DNA from: Acidobacteriota bacterium
GTDB taxonomy: Bacteria > Acidobacteriota > Blastocatellia > Pyrinomonadales > Pyrinomonadaceae
DNA: 64,000 nucleotides
Direction of reading: 5' to 3'
NCBI GenBank assembly: GCA_020199835.1
Contig: JAIVJV010000011.1
Coordinates: 62,001 to 126,000 of the forward strand
Shown here: positions 43,250-51,035 of the stretch, one piece after another
Layout: each line of letters starts with the position of its first letter
Position numbering within the stretch: position 1 is the stretch's first letter
Program-made: the position numbers and the translations under genes
Notes under the pieces: generated by a model
Seen by the model: only the letters and a program-made list of their open reading frames with translations
Database searches by the model: none
What the model was told of the DNA's origin: nothing

Positions 43250-44840
43250 GTGTCGGTAGCGGCGGCGGCGGTTTCTCGGGCGTCTTCGTCGGCGCGGGTG
43301 AAGGCACACCTTGCGGTATGCTGCGCGTCGGCTCGGGCAACGGCGGTGCTTTACGATTCGTGTTTTCGTTAGTGTTGCTGTTGCTGTTCTCGTTCGTATT
43401 CGCGTTCGGCGTGGGACTCACGTCTTCGAGAGGATCGGCCGGCACTTCGGCGTTCGCATTGGGACTCGCATTCACGTTTGCAGGACGAGCCACCGTTCCG
43501 CCTGCGGGAATCCCTTCCTCACCTTTGCCGGTCGGCGTAGCTCCGGGTTGCACGGGCTGACTGTTTGGATCTGCCGCAAGTGTGTTCTGCTGCGTTTGGT
43601 TCGCATTCGGGTCAGCAACGGCGGAATTGCTCTTCAACGCGTAAATCACGGCAAACACGACGAGCAACCCGACCACGGACGGAATGAGCACCTTCATCGG
43701 ATGGAAACTCGAAGCGGCCGCGACCGGTGGCGGTGTTGTCGGCCCGGAGACCGGAACCGTAACCGGGACGCGCCGTGGAGTAGCAGCCGGCGGTGGCGGT
43801 TCCTGTCTTGTTCGCACCATAGTGACTTCATCCGGTTCGTCACTGGCACGCTGCGTGGGCGCGCGGCTCGCCATCTGCGCAGGCACCGGCGCGAAGGTCG
43901 CGAGTCCCGACGCGATCGTCAGGTCTTCGACCAATTCCGCGACCGTCTGGTAACGGTTTCCCGGGAGCTTCGCCATCGCGCGCGTAATCACTCTGGCGAC
44001 CGTCGGCGGTACGTCGCTGCGCTCGTCCAGCACCGACGGCACCGGTTCCTGCAAGTGCTTCATCATCACCATCGTCGGCGAATCAGCAGTGAACGGCACG
44101 TGACCAACTAACATCTCGTACAGGATCACGCCGAGCGAATAGATGTCTGAACGCGCGTCGATCTCGCCTTCCTGTGAACACTGCTCGGGCGACATGTACT
44201 GCGGCGTGCCAATCACGAGATTCGGCGCCGTAAGTCCCGCGTCGCGTTTTCCGTCCAGCTCGTTGATCTTGGCGATGCCGAAGTCCAGCACCTTCGCGTG
44301 ATCGCCCGCCGTCGTGTCGACGAGCATGATGTTATCGCTTTTCAGATCGCGATGAATGACGCCCTGTTGATGAGCTGCATGAAGCGCGTCTCCAACCTGA
44401 CGAATGATCCCCACGACTCGCAACAACGGCAGTGGCCCATCATCGCGAATCACCTGCTTCAACGTGCGGCCACTCAAAAACTCCATCACGAGAAACACGA
44501 TGCCGTTCTCGTCTTCGCCAAAATCAGTGACGCTCAACGCGTTCGGGTGCGAGATACGCGACGCCGCGCGTGCTTCCCGCGAGAAACGCGCCACGATCTT
44601 TTCGTCCGCGGCAAGAGACGGACGTAGCACTTTGATGGCCACTGTCTTTTCCATCAACACGTGAGTCGCGCGATAGACCGTGCCCATGCCGCCTTCGTTC
44701 AGGCGTTCATCGATGCGATATTTTCCGGCGAGAGTGGAACCGAGCAGTGAGTCTTCAGTGGTTTCGAGCGCAACGCCGTCCGCCGGGCAAAGTGTATTGG
44801 TGTCAGGATATTCGATTCCGCACTGCGGGCATGTTTTCAT
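43227..44840 (-). CDS. Membrane Ser/Thr protein kinase with N-terminal zinc ribbon
   Basis: 537 residues. Cys4, Cys7 and Cys18 near the start (CPQCG and LCPADG) form a zinc-ribbon-like cap that is one Cys short of a full site. The Hanks-type kinase domain occupies about 40-310: GGMGTVY loop, Lys70 in VAIK, HRDLKSDN with catalytic Asp165, LDFGIAK, GTPQYMSPEQ and SDIYSLGVILYEML. A Pro/Thr linker (about 320-380) is followed by one membrane segment at 383-401 and an outside tail rich in Asn, Ser, Thr and Pro (NTNENSNSNTNENTN). Such Ser/Thr kinases are frequent in acidobacteria. The target is unknown. Upstream lies the end of the atp operon terminator, not a shared promoter. Confidence 0.92.
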   Translation of the reverse strand: MKTCPQCGIEYPDTNTLCPADGVALETTEDSLLGSTLAGKYRIDERLNEGGMGTVYRATHVLMEKTVAIKVLRPSLAADEKIVARFSREARAASRISHPNALSVTDFGEDENGIVFLVMEFLSGRTLKQVIRDDGPLPLLRVVGIIRQVGDALHAAHQQGVIHRDLKSDNIMLVDTTAGDHAKVLDFGIAKINELDGKRDAGLTAPNLVIGTPQYMSPEQCSQEGEIDARSDIYSLGVILYEMLVGHVPFTADSPTMVMMKHLQEPVPSVLDERSDVPPTVARVITRAMAKLPGNRYQTVAELVEDLTIASGLATFAPVPAQMASRAPTQRASDEPDEVTMVRTRQEPPPPAATPRRVPVTVPVSGPTTPPPVAAASSFHPMKVLIPSVVGLLVVFAVIYALKSNSAVADPNANQTQQNTLAADPNSQPVQPGATPTGKGEEGIPAGGTVARPANVNASPNANAEVPADPLEDVSPTPNANTNENSNSNTNENTNRKAPPLPEPTRSIPQGVPSPAPTKTPEKPPPPLPTPTVPPQF

Positions 44841-44964
44841 CTGCGGTTGCGCCTCGTGGTCATGCTGTGGCGAGGGGGTAGCGCCAGACTATCACACTAC
44901 TGTATAAAACTCCGAAACCGGGCCAAACTTCGAAAGCCCCATAACAACTCGCGTACATAATTAT

Positions 44965-44990
44965 AGGGGCGGCCACTGAGAGCCGCCCCT
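44965..44990 (-). terminator. Hairpin after atpE
   Basis: AGGGGCGGC pairs with GCCGCCCCT around an 8-base loop, 25 bases downstream of the atpE stop, followed on the minus strand by AT-rich ATAATTATG. Closes the long nuo-atp gene row. Confidence 0.75.
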
Positions 44991-45015
44991 GTGAACGTCT
45001 TCGATGTAGATATGA

Positions 45016-45351
45016 CTAGCTGGGTTTGACGACCGCGAAAACTACCAGCAGCGCAAACAGCACCAGCGATTCGATCAGCGCCAGGCCCAGAATCATCATC
45101 GTCTGGATACGACCGGCAGCGCCGGGGTTCCGAGCTGCGCCTTCGCACGCCGCCGCGCCGATGCGCGACTGTCCGAGTGCGCCGCCAATGACGGCGATGC
45201 CGAAACCGATGCCCGCCGCGAGTGCGCGATACTTGCTGACCGAACTAGCATTGTCAGCGGCGCCCGTGGCTGCTTCGGCTTGCGCAAATACGGTCATGGC
45301 GCTCATGAGAATGCCAACCACCGCGAACAGCAACATTCTGAATTTGCTCAT
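45016..45351 (-). CDS. atpE: ATP synthase F0 subunit c with signal peptide
   Basis: 111 residues. Unusually for subunit c, it begins with a signal-peptide-like segment (MLLFAVVGILMSAMTVFAQA) before a hairpin of two membrane helices. Helix 1 has ALAAGIGFGIAVIGGALGQS with Gln61 in the position of Gln32 in Ilyobacter; helix 2 has MILGLALIESLVLFALL with the ion-binding Glu94 followed by Ser95. Gln plus Glu-Ser is the main part of the sodium-type site, but the following Thr is Leu and the Tyr is Phe, and a Pro is missing, so sodium coupling is not certain. Signal-peptide c subunits occur in several bacterial phyla. The gap to atpB is 233 bases. Confidence 0.92.
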   Translation of the reverse strand: MSKFRMLLFAVVGILMSAMTVFAQAEAATGAADNASSVSKYRALAAGIGFGIAVIGGALGQSRIGAAACEGAARNPGAAGRIQTMMILGLALIESLVLFALLVVFAVVKPS

Positions 45352-45584
45352 CCTTGTTTCTCCGATTTAACACCTGATTGCATTCGCGAGCAGAACCCGA
45401 CGTTATTATTGCGCCTGCATCCGGTATTCACCGCCCCTCTTACAACGGCGCTCCAGCGAAACAGACACGGACTTGCTATGAATGTACGGGTACTGCTCTA
45501 ACCCCGTAATGCAACCTTCACTTACCCGGCAACGTGTGCAGACGCATTGACTACACCGCTCACCGTGCATTGATAAAGCCGGTA
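45352..45584. other. Gap between atpB and atpE
   Basis: 233 bases, long for this cluster. It holds no gene I can support and no strong hairpin. Promoter-like hexamers for atpE may lie here, and this would allow separate, stronger expression of the c ring. Confidence 0.3.
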
Positions 45585-46505
45585 TTAAGTTAAGACGGGC
45601 GCAACCATCTCGTCGCCGTGGTAGTGCTCCTCGCCGGGCGCGGCATGATGCTCATGCGGCGGATGCGAGACCTCACTGATGTACAACTGCGAGAGCAATA
45701 TAAAAACAAACGTTTGAATCAAAGCCACGAACACGCTCAAAGGCATCAGCGCAATCGGCGCGAACCACGTGTACGGCGGCGCCAGCGACGAGACCGTCAG
45801 CATCACCTTCTCGTCAGCGAACAGGTTACCGAAGAGACGGATGCCGAGTGAAAACGGACGGATCAGATTACTGATCACTTCGATCGGAAAGATGAGCGGC
45901 GCGATCCACCAGACCGGACCCATAAGGTGTTTGAGATGACCGCCGATTCCGTTCTCTTTAATGCCGATGTAGTTGTAGTAAAGAAACGAGCTCAAGCCGA
46001 GCGCGAACGTGACGCTGGTCGCCGCCGTCGGACTCATAAACAACGGAAAGAGTCCCATCAGGTTGCAAACAAGGATCAGCACCGCAAACGTCATCACTAC
46101 CGGGAAGTATTGCAAACCGTGTGGCCCAATGATGTCCTGGATCATGTTGCGCACCGCAAGCACGCTGACCTCCAGCGTTTGTTGTGCGCCCCCCGGTTCC
46201 GACTCCGATAACTTGCCCTTGAAGATCCAGATGATCACCACACTCAGGATGCAGGCGATGAAGAACATCACGGTGTACCACGGGATCGCGTTCTCCGGGG
46301 TGTAAGGACCGAAAGCCGACTCGGCACTCGAACCGAACTTACCGAGAAGCCAATCCCACTTCGGCTTGGTATGCTTGAGTTGAAATGCGTATGCGGATTC
46401 GCCGAACCAGTGGTTCACAAGCTCCACGATGATGGGTGTATGGTGTTCGGCTTCTTCCGCGTGCTGTGCCGCTTCGGGAGCGGCTTCGTCCAACCAGAAC
46501 ATCAA
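45585..46505 (-). CDS. atpB: ATP synthase F0 subunit a
   Basis: 306 residues. An amphipathic His/Glu-rich N-terminus precedes six membrane segments. The ion-channel helix is FSLGIRLFGNLFADE, with the Arg required for rotation and the conserved Asn. TLEVSVLAVRNMIQDIIG and FVFILLSQLYISEV are also typical. A His-rich C-terminal tail (EHHAAPGEEHYHG) is unusual. Its start overlaps atpI by 4 bases (ATGA). It works with subunit c in ion translocation in the inner membrane. The genes for b, delta and F1 subunits are not in the window. Confidence 0.94.
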   Translation of the reverse strand: MMFWLDEAAPEAAQHAEEAEHHTPIIVELVNHWFGESAYAFQLKHTKPKWDWLLGKFGSSAESAFGPYTPENAIPWYTVMFFIACILSVVIIWIFKGKLSESEPGGAQQTLEVSVLAVRNMIQDIIGPHGLQYFPVVMTFAVLILVCNLMGLFPLFMSPTAATSVTFALGLSSFLYYNYIGIKENGIGGHLKHLMGPVWWIAPLIFPIEVISNLIRPFSLGIRLFGNLFADEKVMLTVSSLAPPYTWFAPIALMPLSVFVALIQTFVFILLSQLYISEVSHPPHEHHAAPGEEHYHGDEMVAPVLT

Positions 46506-46903
46506 CTAATTTCCTCTCGCTCGATAATTGCGAAATAGAACTCTCTTAAAGCTTCGACCATCATGGCGACAACAAAGCTGCATAAACCGGCAAGCACCGC
46601 CGGCAGTGAAACGAGGTCCAGCGTGTGAGTCGCGAAAACGACTCCCGCGATCACCACGTAACGAAGCACAAACTGCGCGAGTCTGAATTGCGCCGCGCCG
46701 CCGTGGGCCGAAAGCTGGATGGCCGCGGCGGCCGAGTTTTTCAGCCAGTGATAACTGAACAGGGCCAGTAATCCGCCGAGCAGCAAACCGGTGGTGACTC
46801 GCCACGGACTAAACAACGCAGACGCAGCCACACTCAGCCCGGTGGCAATCGCCATCGTCCGGAAAATCCTCAGATTGATAGCATTATTCGCAGGATCGAC
46901 CAT
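46502..46903 (-). CDS. atpI: ATP synthase subunit I-like membrane protein
   Basis: 133 residues with four predicted membrane segments: IFRTMAIATGLSVAASALF, TTGLLLGGLLALFSYHWLK, FVLRYVVIAGVVF and LPAVLAGLCSFVVAMMVEALREF. It belongs by position and topology to the AtpI/UncI group, which assists c-ring assembly. It lies between atpZ and atpB, which is the standard position, and overlaps the atpB start. The symbol atpI is given by context; the sequence family is very divergent. Confidence 0.8.
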   Translation of the reverse strand: MVDPANNAINLRIFRTMAIATGLSVAASALFSPWRVTTGLLLGGLLALFSYHWLKNSAAAAIQLSAHGGAAQFRLAQFVLRYVVIAGVVFATHTLDLVSLPAVLAGLCSFVVAMMVEALREFYFAIIEREEIS

Positions 46904-46925
46904 GTACGGTGCCGCCGATTTTAAT

Positions 46926-47141
46926 TTAATACGTCTTTGAACTCAAACGGACAAACTCATATAGCCCGACCGCCGAGCCGAGCACGATTCCGCCCACGAG
47001 TAGCCACGGCTGCGTGCCGAACCAACGATCGAGCAGGTAACCAAGCCCGCAAAACGACACCACGGAGGCGAAGAGCGTGAGCGCGGCGGCATAGGCAAAG
47101 CCGCTCTTCCGATTTTCGTCCTCGTTTGATGACTGCGCCAT
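46926..47141 (-). CDS. atpZ: AtpZ/AtpQ-like small membrane protein
   Basis: 71 residues. A charged N-terminus (SSNEDENRKS) is followed by two membrane helices (YAAALTLFASVVSFCGLGYLLDRWFG and PWLLVGGIVLGSAVGLYEFVRL). The pattern of Gly-rich helices around a Leu-Leu-Asp-Arg loop with Trp-Phe-Gly is characteristic of the AtpZ family next to F0 genes. It has been linked to magnesium or calcium uptake with AtpI in some bacteria. Start 4 bases after the radical SAM stop. Confidence 0.85.
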   Translation of the reverse strand: MAQSSNEDENRKSGFAYAAALTLFASVVSFCGLGYLLDRWFGTQPWLLVGGIVLGSAVGLYEFVRLSSKTY

Positions 47142-47145
47142 CGTG

Positions 47146-48264
47146 TCACCAGGTCTCGCGCGTCAGAAAGTTTTTCGGCACTTCGTAGAGCAGTGCGCGA
47201 CGCGAATGACGCATTGAGTCGTGAATAAAACAGACGTGCGTGCACCAGCACGATTTGCCGCCGTCGATCTCTGTCAACTCGTCTGTGCGGGACTGCGTGG
47301 ACCATAACGCGCCAAAGTCGTAATCGAAATCAGCGAGCGTGGCAAACTTCTCGCGCAGCTCGCACGCGCGCACGTCACCGTTGTAATCGATAACGGCCGT
47401 TGTTTCACCCGCTGTGCAGGGAAACGGCCAGGCGGTGGGTTGCGCGAAGTTGGCGTGCTGGGTGCGATAGTGCGTGGTGATCGTGCCGACGTACGCGACG
47501 TTTTTGACGAAACGTTTGCTCGCGTCGTCATCGGCGAACATGCGATCACCGTAACGCTTCGTCAGGTTTGCGACTTTCGCGTACATCGCCGGCAGGATTT
47601 CGGGCGGCACTTGCTTGATCTGATCGCCGACGAGTGTTTCGCCGCGGATGATGTTGAAGTATTGGCCATCGAGTCGATAGTTCTGCCACATGAACTCGGC
47701 GAGCTGGTCGATCTCGGTGTAATTCTCTGCGCAGACGACGGTGTTCACGTTCAAACGAAAGCGATCCGTGTACTTGTCTTTTAAAGGATGGAGAGATTCG
47801 ATGCAGTCGAGAGCCTTGGTCCAGTTGCCGGGCACGCCGCGAATGCGATCATGTGTTTCGCCGTAGCCGTCGAGCGCGATGTTCAGGTAGAGGTCTAACG
47901 GATGCTTCGCCAAAGCACGATCTACGATCTCGAAAACGCGCGATTTGATCAGCGCGTTCGTGGGAATGATGATCCGCTTGACGCCGTTGTTCGTGACGAA
48001 AAGATCGATGACGTCTGAGATGTCACGCCGCAGCGTGGGCTCGCCGCCTGACAGCCACAGGTCCGTGATCTGCGGCATCGTCAGCGAAATTTTTTCGAGC
48101 TGCGCGAATGTCAGGTCGCCGGGTTGGTTCAACTCTTCGTGATAGAAACACGTTTGGCAGAAAGCATTGCAACGCGACGTCACAAACAGGATCACTGTTC
48201 CGAGACGTTTCTCGCGCTTCGACGAACGCAACAGTTGTACGAATTGGACCGCTTTGCTGGTCAT
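47146..48264 (-). CDS. Radical SAM protein with SPASM-type C-terminus
   Basis: 372 residues. VTSRCNAFCQTCFYHEEL is the CxxxCxxC motif that binds the SAM-cleaving 4Fe-4S cluster. DLWLSGGEPTLRRD follows as in peptide-modifying radical SAM enzymes. After the barrel, Cys residues reappear in FPCTAGETTAVIDYNGDVRACELRE and GGKSCWCTHVCFIHDSMRHS, a SPASM/twitch-like auxiliary cluster region. The substrate is unknown. It is read from the same stretch as the GT2 gene upstream (one-base overlap) and atpZ downstream, so it may act with that glycosyltransferase on a lipid or peptide. Confidence 0.88.
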   Translation of the reverse strand: MTSKAVQFVQLLRSSKREKRLGTVILFVTSRCNAFCQTCFYHEELNQPGDLTFAQLEKISLTMPQITDLWLSGGEPTLRRDISDVIDLFVTNNGVKRIIIPTNALIKSRVFEIVDRALAKHPLDLYLNIALDGYGETHDRIRGVPGNWTKALDCIESLHPLKDKYTDRFRLNVNTVVCAENYTEIDQLAEFMWQNYRLDGQYFNIIRGETLVGDQIKQVPPEILPAMYAKVANLTKRYGDRMFADDDASKRFVKNVAYVGTITTHYRTQHANFAQPTAWPFPCTAGETTAVIDYNGDVRACELREKFATLADFDYDFGALWSTQSRTDELTEIDGGKSCWCTHVCFIHDSMRHSRRALLYEVPKNFLTRETW

Positions 48265-49445
48265 TACGAGTCGCGAGAGATAATGACAGCTTCGTTAGGT
48301 GATAGCAAATTATAGGTAATGCCGCGCCACGTTATGCGGCGTGAGAATGCCGCCACGATCGCGTTGTATAGAAAAAGGAGCGAAGCAAAGGGCCACAGGA
48401 AGATGTGAGCGGCCAGATCGCGGCGCAGTGCGGCGCGGTAATTAGCCAGCGGGAGGTTAACTGCGCGCCAGCGAATAAAGCTTTTTGCGGCGCCGAGTGC
48501 GAAGATCAGCACCAGCACACTCAACAACACTGCGAACGACTGGCCTCGCCACAAACGCACCAGCAACAACACAATCCCCCCGAAAAACGCGATCGCAAAC
48601 AGCGCCGATCCGAGCAGCAGCGGGAGCCACAGATGCGACGCGTAAACGCGTGTGATCTTGATCTGGCGCGTCGTGAACTCTACGAGTTCATCCCACCCGC
48701 AGTCGCCAACCGAAGGCACGAGACAGTGCGGCGTGAAATGAATCGGCAATTTGGCCTCTTTCAACACCCGGGTGATGGTGAAGTCGTCGGAAACTGTGCC
48801 GCGCCAGTGGTCCGCCACCTTCAACTCTTCAAACGTTGAACGGCGAATCGCTGTCGAACCACCCCAACAGAAGTTTTTCGTTGCCTCCGCGCCGAGCGCA
48901 GATGCGATCGATGCATTCCAGACGCCGCGCAGTCGCGAAGCCACGCCACCCCTTTCCGGCACGAACCAGCGATAGCCCGTGGAAGCTCCTAGCTTTTCAT
49001 CAGCAAGCGGCGCGACGAGCTTGCGTAACCAATCCGTTTGTGGTCGTGCGTCAGTATCGACAAAGACGATCACTTCGCAACGCGGATCAACCTGGCCCAC
49101 GGCCACGATCAAGTTGTGAACCTTCTGCCCGGTGCCGGTTGCAGGGCCACTGATCACCGTTCGCGCATTTAACTGTTGGACCAGTGCAAGAGATGGATCT
49201 TGCCGGTTGTCAAAAACAAAGAGAACTTCGTATTCGGGGTAGTTCTGAGTGAGTAACGGACCAACGTTTTCGACAAACCCACTTTCAAGGCCACGTGTTG
49301 GCGCGATCACCGATACAAAAGGATAAAACTCCGGCACCGCACGACTCGTCTCCTGCTCAACGTAAGCCGAAAAACGCAGCCCACCCCGCAGCGACTTGAT
49401 ACCAATCCAGACAGCGACAGCGGCGACGAAATAGTAGACGTACAC
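48264..49445 (-). CDS. GT2-family membrane glycosyltransferase, ceramide-glucosyltransferase-like
   Basis: About 393 residues from a GTG at 49445, which is 2 bases past the nuoN stop; an earlier in-frame start would run into nuoN. An N-terminal membrane helix (YFVAAVAVWIGI) anchors the GT-A domain: FYPFVSVIAPTRGLE, VLFVFDN, IVFVDTDARPQTDWL (DxD) and GGSTAIRRSTFEEL. VSDDFTITRVLKEA holds the catalytic Asp, and TTRQIKITRVY is the processive-type QxxRW-like block. Three or four C-terminal membrane helices follow. It resembles GT21/HpnI-type enzymes acting on lipids. The adjacent radical SAM gene points to a joint pathway, unproven. Confidence 0.85.
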   Translation of the reverse strand: MYVYYFVAAVAVWIGIKSLRGGLRFSAYVEQETSRAVPEFYPFVSVIAPTRGLESGFVENVGPLLTQNYPEYEVLFVFDNRQDPSLALVQQLNARTVISGPATGTGQKVHNLIVAVGQVDPRCEVIVFVDTDARPQTDWLRKLVAPLADEKLGASTGYRWFVPERGGVASRLRGVWNASIASALGAEATKNFCWGGSTAIRRSTFEELKVADHWRGTVSDDFTITRVLKEAKLPIHFTPHCLVPSVGDCGWDELVEFTTRQIKITRVYASHLWLPLLLGSALFAIAFFGGIVLLLVRLWRGQSFAVLLSVLVLIFALGAAKSFIRWRAVNLPLANYRAALRRDLAAHIFLWPFASLLFLYNAIVAAFSRRITWRGITYNLLSPNEAVIISRDS

Positions 49446-49447
49446 TA

Positions 49448-51028
49448 CTAAAACAACTGCCGCCAGCCGACGATCAAATCCTGCGACAGCTTGATCAAGG
49501 GATGCGGGAAGATGCCGATGATGACTACGCCGATCACCGATACGATCAGCGCAGTTTGCAGCGCCGGTGAAAGCGCGAGCGGGCGGTTGTCGGCAAGGCG
49601 ATCGCCGAGATACATAACCTTGATGAAGCGGAAGTAGTAGTAGAAAGAAACGACGGTGTTGAGGATGGCCCAAATGGCGAGCCAGATGTACCAGCTCTTT
49701 CCTTCCGGCCCAGTGCCGCGTTGAATCAGACCACCGAAGAGGAACCACTTGCCGATAAAGCCGCCAGTGAACGGCAGACCGCCGAGTGACAACATAAAGA
49801 TCGTCATCATCGCGGCGAGCCCCGGCGCTTTCTGACCGAGTCCGGTGAGATCGTCAACGTTGTCGCCGATAATGCCGTGGCGGCGCAGGCTGATGATGAT
49901 GCCAAACGCGCCCATGTTCATGAGCGTGTAGACGAACAGGTAAACGATCAATCCGATGTAGCCGTAGAGATTGTTGGCGACGAGCGCGAGCAATAAATAA
50001 CCGGCGTTGGAGATTGAAGAATACGCGAGCAGACGTTTGGAGTTTTCCTGGTTAACTGCCGCCCAGTTGCCGACCATGATCGTGATCGCAGCGACGAGTC
50101 CGAGCAACGGCGCCCAGTCAGCGCTCATTCCGCCAAGAGCTTCGGTGAAGATTCGCGCGAACAACGCAAAGCTGGCGGCTTTCGATCCGGTTGAAAGAAA
50201 CGCAGTAACTGACGTCGGCGCGCCTTCGTAAACATCCGGCGCCCACATGTGAAACGGCACTGCCGCAACCTTGAAGAACAGTCCCGCGCCCAGCGCGATC
50301 ATGCCCAACAGCATCATCGGACGCAGTTTCGCGATGTCGTCCGGAATGCCGCCTTGACGCGCCGAATCAATCGCGTTCTGCACCACGGGACCAAGCCGTC
50401 CGAGTTCGGCGCCAATCTCGCCGATGTTGGTCGAACCGGCGAGGCCGTAAAGCAACGACATGCCGTACAGCAGCACGCCCGACGAAAACGCGCCCAGCAA
50501 AAAGTATTTCATCGCTGCTTCGTTCGAACGCTTTTCGCGCTTGGTGAACGCGACGAGCACGTAGAACGTGATCGCCATCAGCTCGAGACTGATGTAGAGC
50601 GTGATGAGATCGTAACCGCAGGCGAGAAACATCATGCCGACAGTCGCGAAGAGCACGAGCGCGTAGTATTCGCCGTGTTGTTCGCCTTCGATGTCGAGAT
50701 AGCGCGTTGCAATACCGATCGCGAGTCCGGCTGAGACGAGAAAGATCGCCTTAAATAGGAGCGCGAAACCGTCGATGCGGACCATGCCGTAGAAACCGTC
50801 GAACGGCAGCAAATGACGAATGAACCACCACTGCACCACGAGTGAAACAAAAGCGAGCCCGATCGCCGTGAGCGCGAAGTAAGCGGTGAGTTTGCTCTTG
50901 CGGTACGGAAGTATTACTTCCATGACGAGCGCCGCACACGCGCACACCGTCAGGATCAACTCAGGAATGATCAGTTGCAGGTCCGAAACATTGAGGAGAG
51001 ACGTGGTGTTGGCTTGCAAGAGAAACAT
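49448..51028 (-). CDS. nuoN: NADH-quinone oxidoreductase subunit N
   Basis: 526 residues, about 14 membrane segments, antiporter-like. YISLELMAITFYVLVAF carries the conserved Glu of helix 5, and KVAAVPFHMWAPDVYEGAPTSVTAFLSTGSKAASFAL is the signature of helices 7-8 with a key Lys. KRLLAYSSISNAGYLLL has the second Lys. It contributes one of the proton half-channels of complex I in the inner membrane. The gap to nuoM is 7 bases. Confidence 0.95.
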   Translation of the reverse strand: MFLLQANTTSLLNVSDLQLIIPELILTVCACAALVMEVILPYRKSKLTAYFALTAIGLAFVSLVVQWWFIRHLLPFDGFYGMVRIDGFALLFKAIFLVSAGLAIGIATRYLDIEGEQHGEYYALVLFATVGMMFLACGYDLITLYISLELMAITFYVLVAFTKREKRSNEAAMKYFLLGAFSSGVLLYGMSLLYGLAGSTNIGEIGAELGRLGPVVQNAIDSARQGGIPDDIAKLRPMMLLGMIALGAGLFFKVAAVPFHMWAPDVYEGAPTSVTAFLSTGSKAASFALFARIFTEALGGMSADWAPLLGLVAAITIMVGNWAAVNQENSKRLLAYSSISNAGYLLLALVANNLYGYIGLIVYLFVYTLMNMGAFGIIISLRRHGIIGDNVDDLTGLGQKAPGLAAMMTIFMLSLGGLPFTGGFIGKWFLFGGLIQRGTGPEGKSWYIWLAIWAILNTVVSFYYYFRFIKVMYLGDRLADNRPLALSPALQTALIVSVIGVVIIGIFPHPLIKLSQDLIVGWRQLF

Positions 51029-51035
51029 GTCTTCG

